This document shows, piece after piece, positions 5,489 through 8,200 of a DNA stretch of 8,200 bases. The notes under the pieces are model-generated. The model saw only the letters and a program-made list of their open reading frames with translations, had not been told where the DNA came from and made no database searches. Origin of the DNA: an uncultured Chloroflexota bacterium. GTDB taxonomy: Bacteria > Chloroflexota > UBA4733. Made by a program: the position numbers and the translations under genes. The DNA lies in NCBI GenBank assembly GCA_937967325.1, contig CALBSQ010000155.1, forward strand, positions 1-8,200, given 5' to 3'. Each line of letters starts with the position of its first letter. Position 1 is the stretch's first letter.

Positions 5489-7465
5489 ATGTATTGCCCC
5501 TCGTGCGGTCAGACCAATGCCGACACGAGTCGCTTTTGCCTGAAGTGCGGCGGTACGCTGCCAGAGCCGGCGGTCGCTCCCATTGTGCCGGCTGCGAGCC
5601 GCCAGCGCTCGCCCGATGGGCGAGCTACCAGCGCTGTTGACCTGGGCAAGGTCATGCCGGCTGTCATCATCGCGGTAGCCGTGGTCGCGCTGCTGCTGGG
5701 CGGGGCCGCCGGGTACGGCAAGTGGCACGCGGCGCGGCAGCAGTCAGCCTACAGCGATGGCGGTGCGGCGGCGGTGGCTGGCGACTGGGAACGCGCCGCG
5801 GCCGACTTCCAGACGGCCGGAGGCTACCTGGATGCTCCGCAACGCCTGGCCCAAGCGCGGCAACAAGTGAGCCAGGTGTTGCCGCTGTACGCCCAAGCGC
5901 AGAAGAACCGACAGAAGGGAGAATGGTGGGAGGCGGCCTTCAATCTGCGCCAGGTCGTCAACACCGCGCCCAGGTTTCGCGATGCCGCTACGCAACTAGC
6001 CGACGCCCGCGGCAAGATCGGCAGCTTCCTCTACACGACGCCGGGTGGGGGTCAAAACTCGCTCTTTCTTTCGCCCTCCGATGGCGGTTCCCCACAGGAG
6101 CTCGTGACCAGTCAGACTGTGTTCGCCCTGGCCCCTAAGGGAGAAAGCCCGCTGGTGGTGGAAGCCGTCAACGGCCAGCGCACTACGCTGTATCTGGTAA
6201 GTCGAGATGGCACCAAGCGACTAGAGCTCGCGTCGGGAACAACCGTCGCCGCGAGCGGCGGCACTGTCGGACCTTATGGGTACTCGAGCGACGGCACGCG
6301 CTTCGCCTTTGCGGTTGGCGACGGAACTACAGATAGGGCGCTCGTGGTAGACACGAGTACCGGAAAACAATGGCAGGTGGCGTCAAGCAATAGCAGTAAT
6401 AACTCTTCCGGTTCTATCGTCGCTGACTTTACTCCAGACCTGACGAGGGCGCTCGTGGTGTCGACTGCCCCAGCTAGTGACCAGACGATTGATGTAACAC
6501 TCTCGGTCGTGGACATCGGGACTGGTGCCAGTCACCAGGTGGAGCATGACGTTTACCCCAGATCCGCTCGCCTGGGCACCCCTCGTCTGTCGCCCGATGG
6601 AGCCCGGGTGATGGCGTTCCTGCCGGGGCAGGGCCGTCAAGGCAATCAGCCCGGCGCGTCGCTGGAGCTCATCGACGTGCCGACGGGTAAGGTGCTAGAT
6701 CTCGGCGCCGTCTATGACGCACGAGGGGCTTTCAGTCCCGACGGCAAGGTACTCATGGTCGTCCGACAAGACTTTGACGCTTCCGCCTGGCACTTGGCTC
6801 TGGTGGATGTCCTTCAGGGAACGCGGAAAACCCTCATCGACAACGTTGGTCCTCCAACTGACGAGCGGTTCTTACCCAACACCTCCCTCGCACTGGTGTC
6901 AACGAGCGACAGCCAAAGTACGAATCTGTACGTCGTTGACGCTCAGAAAGGAGTGGCAGAGAAGCTGATCACCGCTAAGACAGCGCTAACTCAGGGCTAT
7001 GACCAGCAAGCCCACCGCTTGCTCATCTACGAGCAAGATGCGGATAAGAGCACGGGTAGCCTCGTCGCGATCGATGCGCTGACGCTTAGCGGGTCCGAGG
7101 TTGCCGTGGGGTCCGCCATCTCGGGAATATTCTCACCGGACGGGGAGCACTTGGCCGTTACTACTACGGATACCGGCCGACCGACCAGCGCCCGTGACGC
7201 GTTGACCGTGATGGCACCGGACGGCGGCAGTCTGGTCCAAATCGCCACCGCCTTCGCGATCAGTAACGTCGCCTTTTCGCCGGACGGCGCCTACGTTAGC
7301 TACGTGGCCCGGCCAGGAGACAACGCCATCCCCACCATCTACGTGGCGCATATTGACGGGACGGAGAAGCAAGCGGTGGTACAAGGAGGGTTCCTGGCCG
7401 CTTGGCTCCAGTCATTGGCCCCCAGCGCACCGGAATCCTCGCCCACGCAGACACAGCGCGGCTAG
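5489..7465 (+). CDS. Zinc ribbon-TM-helical repeat-beta-propeller protein
   Basis: This 658-residue protein has no gene name that I recognise. A zinc ribbon has C3, C6, C17 and C20, the same spacing as in the protein at 1079. A single TM helix lies at about 56-74. Two TPR-like helical repeats follow: one around GDWERAA at 98-104 and one around GEWWEAA at 144-150. From about 180 to 640 there is a TolB/PD40-like propeller with blade motifs at 265-273, 366-371, 415-419, 548-552 and 596-600. A Ser/Asn-rich loop interrupts it at 300-309, and the tail is Ser/Pro-rich. With the zinc ribbon cytoplasmic, the repeats and propeller would be outside. Unlike its relative it has no long Thr/Pro spacer; the helical repeats take that place. 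Its stop lies 57 bases from the convergent stop of the YVTN gene, with no obvious terminator between. A role in sensing or scaffolding is inference. Confidence 0.88.
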   Translation: MYCPSCGQTNADTSRFCLKCGGTLPEPAVAPIVPAASRQRSPDGRATSAVDLGKVMPAVIIAVAVVALLLGGAAGYGKWHAARQQSAYSDGGAAAVAGDWERAAADFQTAGGYLDAPQRLAQARQQVSQVLPLYAQAQKNRQKGEWWEAAFNLRQVVNTAPRFRDAATQLADARGKIGSFLYTTPGGGQNSLFLSPSDGGSPQELVTSQTVFALAPKGESPLVVEAVNGQRTTLYLVSRDGTKRLELASGTTVAASGGTVGPYGYSSDGTRFAFAVGDGTTDRALVVDTSTGKQWQVASSNSSNNSSGSIVADFTPDLTRALVVSTAPASDQTIDVTLSVVDIGTGASHQVEHDVYPRSARLGTPRLSPDGARVMAFLPGQGRQGNQPGASLELIDVPTGKVLDLGAVYDARGAFSPDGKVLMVVRQDFDASAWHLALVDVLQGTRKTLIDNVGPPTDERFLPNTSLALVSTSDSQSTNLYVVDAQKGVAEKLITAKTALTQGYDQQAHRLLIYEQDADKSTGSLVAIDALTLSGSEVAVGSAISGIFSPDGEHLAVTTTDTGRPTSARDALTVMAPDGGSLVQIATAFAISNVAFSPDGAYVSYVARPGDNAIPTIYVAHIDGTEKQAVVQGGFLAAWLQSLAPSAPESSPTQTQRG

Positions 7466-7522
7466 TTGGGATCAAGAGGGCCGGGTCGGACAACAAGGAC
7501 AGACCGCCTCCCCTGCACGCTA

Positions 7523-8200
7523 TCAGCGCGTCATGCCTGACAGCATAGTGAGCGTGTTGGCCTTGCCGTCGGCAAGGTAGACCCGATTCGTGGTCGGGTC
7601 TACATCAATGTTTGTCACGGGAAGAGACAGCTCCTTGACGACAGAGTTCGTCTTTCCATCGATTATGAGCAAGCCCGCATTGGAACCAACGTAGACAAAG
7701 CTACGGGACGGGTCGACGGCAACCGCCTGTCCATCAGATGAACCGGTCGAGAGACTTGCCAGCACAGCATTGCTATTGAGATCGACGACTGTAACGTTCG
7801 CCTCCGACTTACCCTGATTGGCGACCACAGTGACGTACAGGCGGTTGGTACTGGGGTCAATAGCGAGGGCATTGGCAAGCTCCAAGGCTATGGCCGAGGA
7901 TACTGAGTTCTTCATCCCGTCGATAACGAGAACGTTTTTTGCCCCTACTGCAATCGAATCGGTATAGACAAAGCCTGTGGTGGGATTTATGGCGATGTGG
8001 CCGGTGAATTGGTCCACGGGTATCGTAGCGGCAACTTTGTTTGTTTTCCCGTCGATCACCGAAACCGAGCTTCCATTGATGTTTGCCACGTAGATACGAT
8101 TTGTCCTCTCATTCACCGCTAAAGTGATAGGAAACGTACCAACGGCCACGGTTTCAATCACGGCATTGCTTGCTCCATCGATTACCGAGACCGTGTTATC
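7523..8200 (-). CDS. YVTN-family beta-propeller repeat protein, C-terminal part (partial)
   Basis: This is the last 225 residues of a gene that enters from beyond the right edge. The frame is open to base 8200 and continues a repeat unit, so the GTG at 8161 is not the start. It consists of blades of the 40-residue YVTN / YncE-like propeller family. The strand V-x-V-I-D-G recurs at fragment residues 4-9, 46-51, 90-95, 136-140 (VTVVD) and 177-182, giving blades of about 39-46 residues with DPxTNRxYV motifs near 72-79, 115-123, 163-171 and 201-209. The last strand, TLTML, near 216-220 probably closes the ring. Such proteins are usually exported or surface-bound and may bind proteins or carry S-layer or adhesion roles; the function here is unknown. 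Its G+C is near 48-50 percent in sampled rows, lower than the operon. Confidence 0.9.
   Translation of the reverse strand, partial: DNTVSVIDGASNAVIETVAVGTFPITLAVNERTNRIYVANINGSSVSVIDGKTNKVAATIPVDQFTGHIAINPTTGFVYTDSIAVGAKNVLVIDGMKNSVSSAIALELANALAIDPSTNRLYVTVVANQGKSEANVTVVDLNSNAVLASLSTGSSDGQAVAVDPSRSFVYVGSNAGLLIIDGKTNSVVKELSLPVTNIDVDPTTNRVYLADGKANTLTMLSGMTR
7561..7603 (-). repeat. Two adjacent perfect inverted repeats inside the YVTN gene
   Basis: CCTTGCC/GGCAAGG (7561-7567 with 7571-7577, loop of 3) sits directly beside GTAGACCCGA/TCGGGTCTAC (7577-7586 with 7594-7603, loop of 7); the two share base 7577. They encode the last DPTTNRVY and LADGK motifs of the propeller. The messenger could form two tandem hairpins about 36 bases before the stop codon. 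No T tract follows, so this is not a standard terminator. Confidence 0.6.

Noticed and set aside
7466..7522. Bidirectional terminator between the convergent genes
   Set aside because: No stable stem with a T or A tract is visible in these 57 bases.
8159..8161. GTG at 8161 as the start of the YVTN gene
   Set aside because: The frame continues to the window edge and completes a normal repeat strand (NTVSVIDG), so the gene is cut by the window rather than starting here.

Overview
The window reads as a piece of a high-G+C bacterial chromosome, most likely a member of the Chloroflexota. I infer this from Thr/Pro/Ser-rich linkers behind lipoprotein signals, zinc-ribbon proteins carrying a membrane segment and a TolB/PD40-like beta-propeller, a YugP-type zinc peptidase and YVTN-repeat propellers. 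No rRNA or universal marker is present, so the phylum is a guess. There are no tRNAs, insertion sequences, CRISPR arrays or phage structural genes.

Layout. At the left (44-742, minus) is a YugP-family membrane zinc metallopeptidase. A divergent intergenic region of about 336 bases follows. Three plus-strand genes (1079-4775) are packed with gaps of 9 and 4 bases and probably form one operon: a zinc ribbon-TM-propeller protein, a gluzincin (peptidase MA-like) lipoprotein with HELGH, and an M14 carboxypeptidase-like lipoprotein. All three have a long Thr/Pro-rich spacer between the membrane anchor and the folded domain. A 400-base stretch without a supported gene (4776-5175) carries a possible promoter with an inverted repeat and an orphan Shine-Dalgarno sequence. 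It precedes a 65-residue two-TM protein of the T4 Imm-like superinfection-immunity family (5176-5373). Next is a second, larger zinc ribbon-TM-helical repeat-propeller protein (5489-7465). Converging on it from the right is the C-terminal part of a YVTN-repeat beta-propeller gene (7523-8200, minus) that runs off the window and is clearly poorer in G+C than the operon.

How they may work together. Almost every product is predicted to sit in or outside the membrane. Two proteins would place a four-cysteine zinc ribbon in the cytoplasm and a propeller outside, and two lipoprotein hydrolases would be tethered beside one of them. A surface-sensing and peptide/cell-wall processing cluster is a reasonable hypothesis. 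Nothing in the sequence proves that it is a dedicated system, and each gene resembles a known family.
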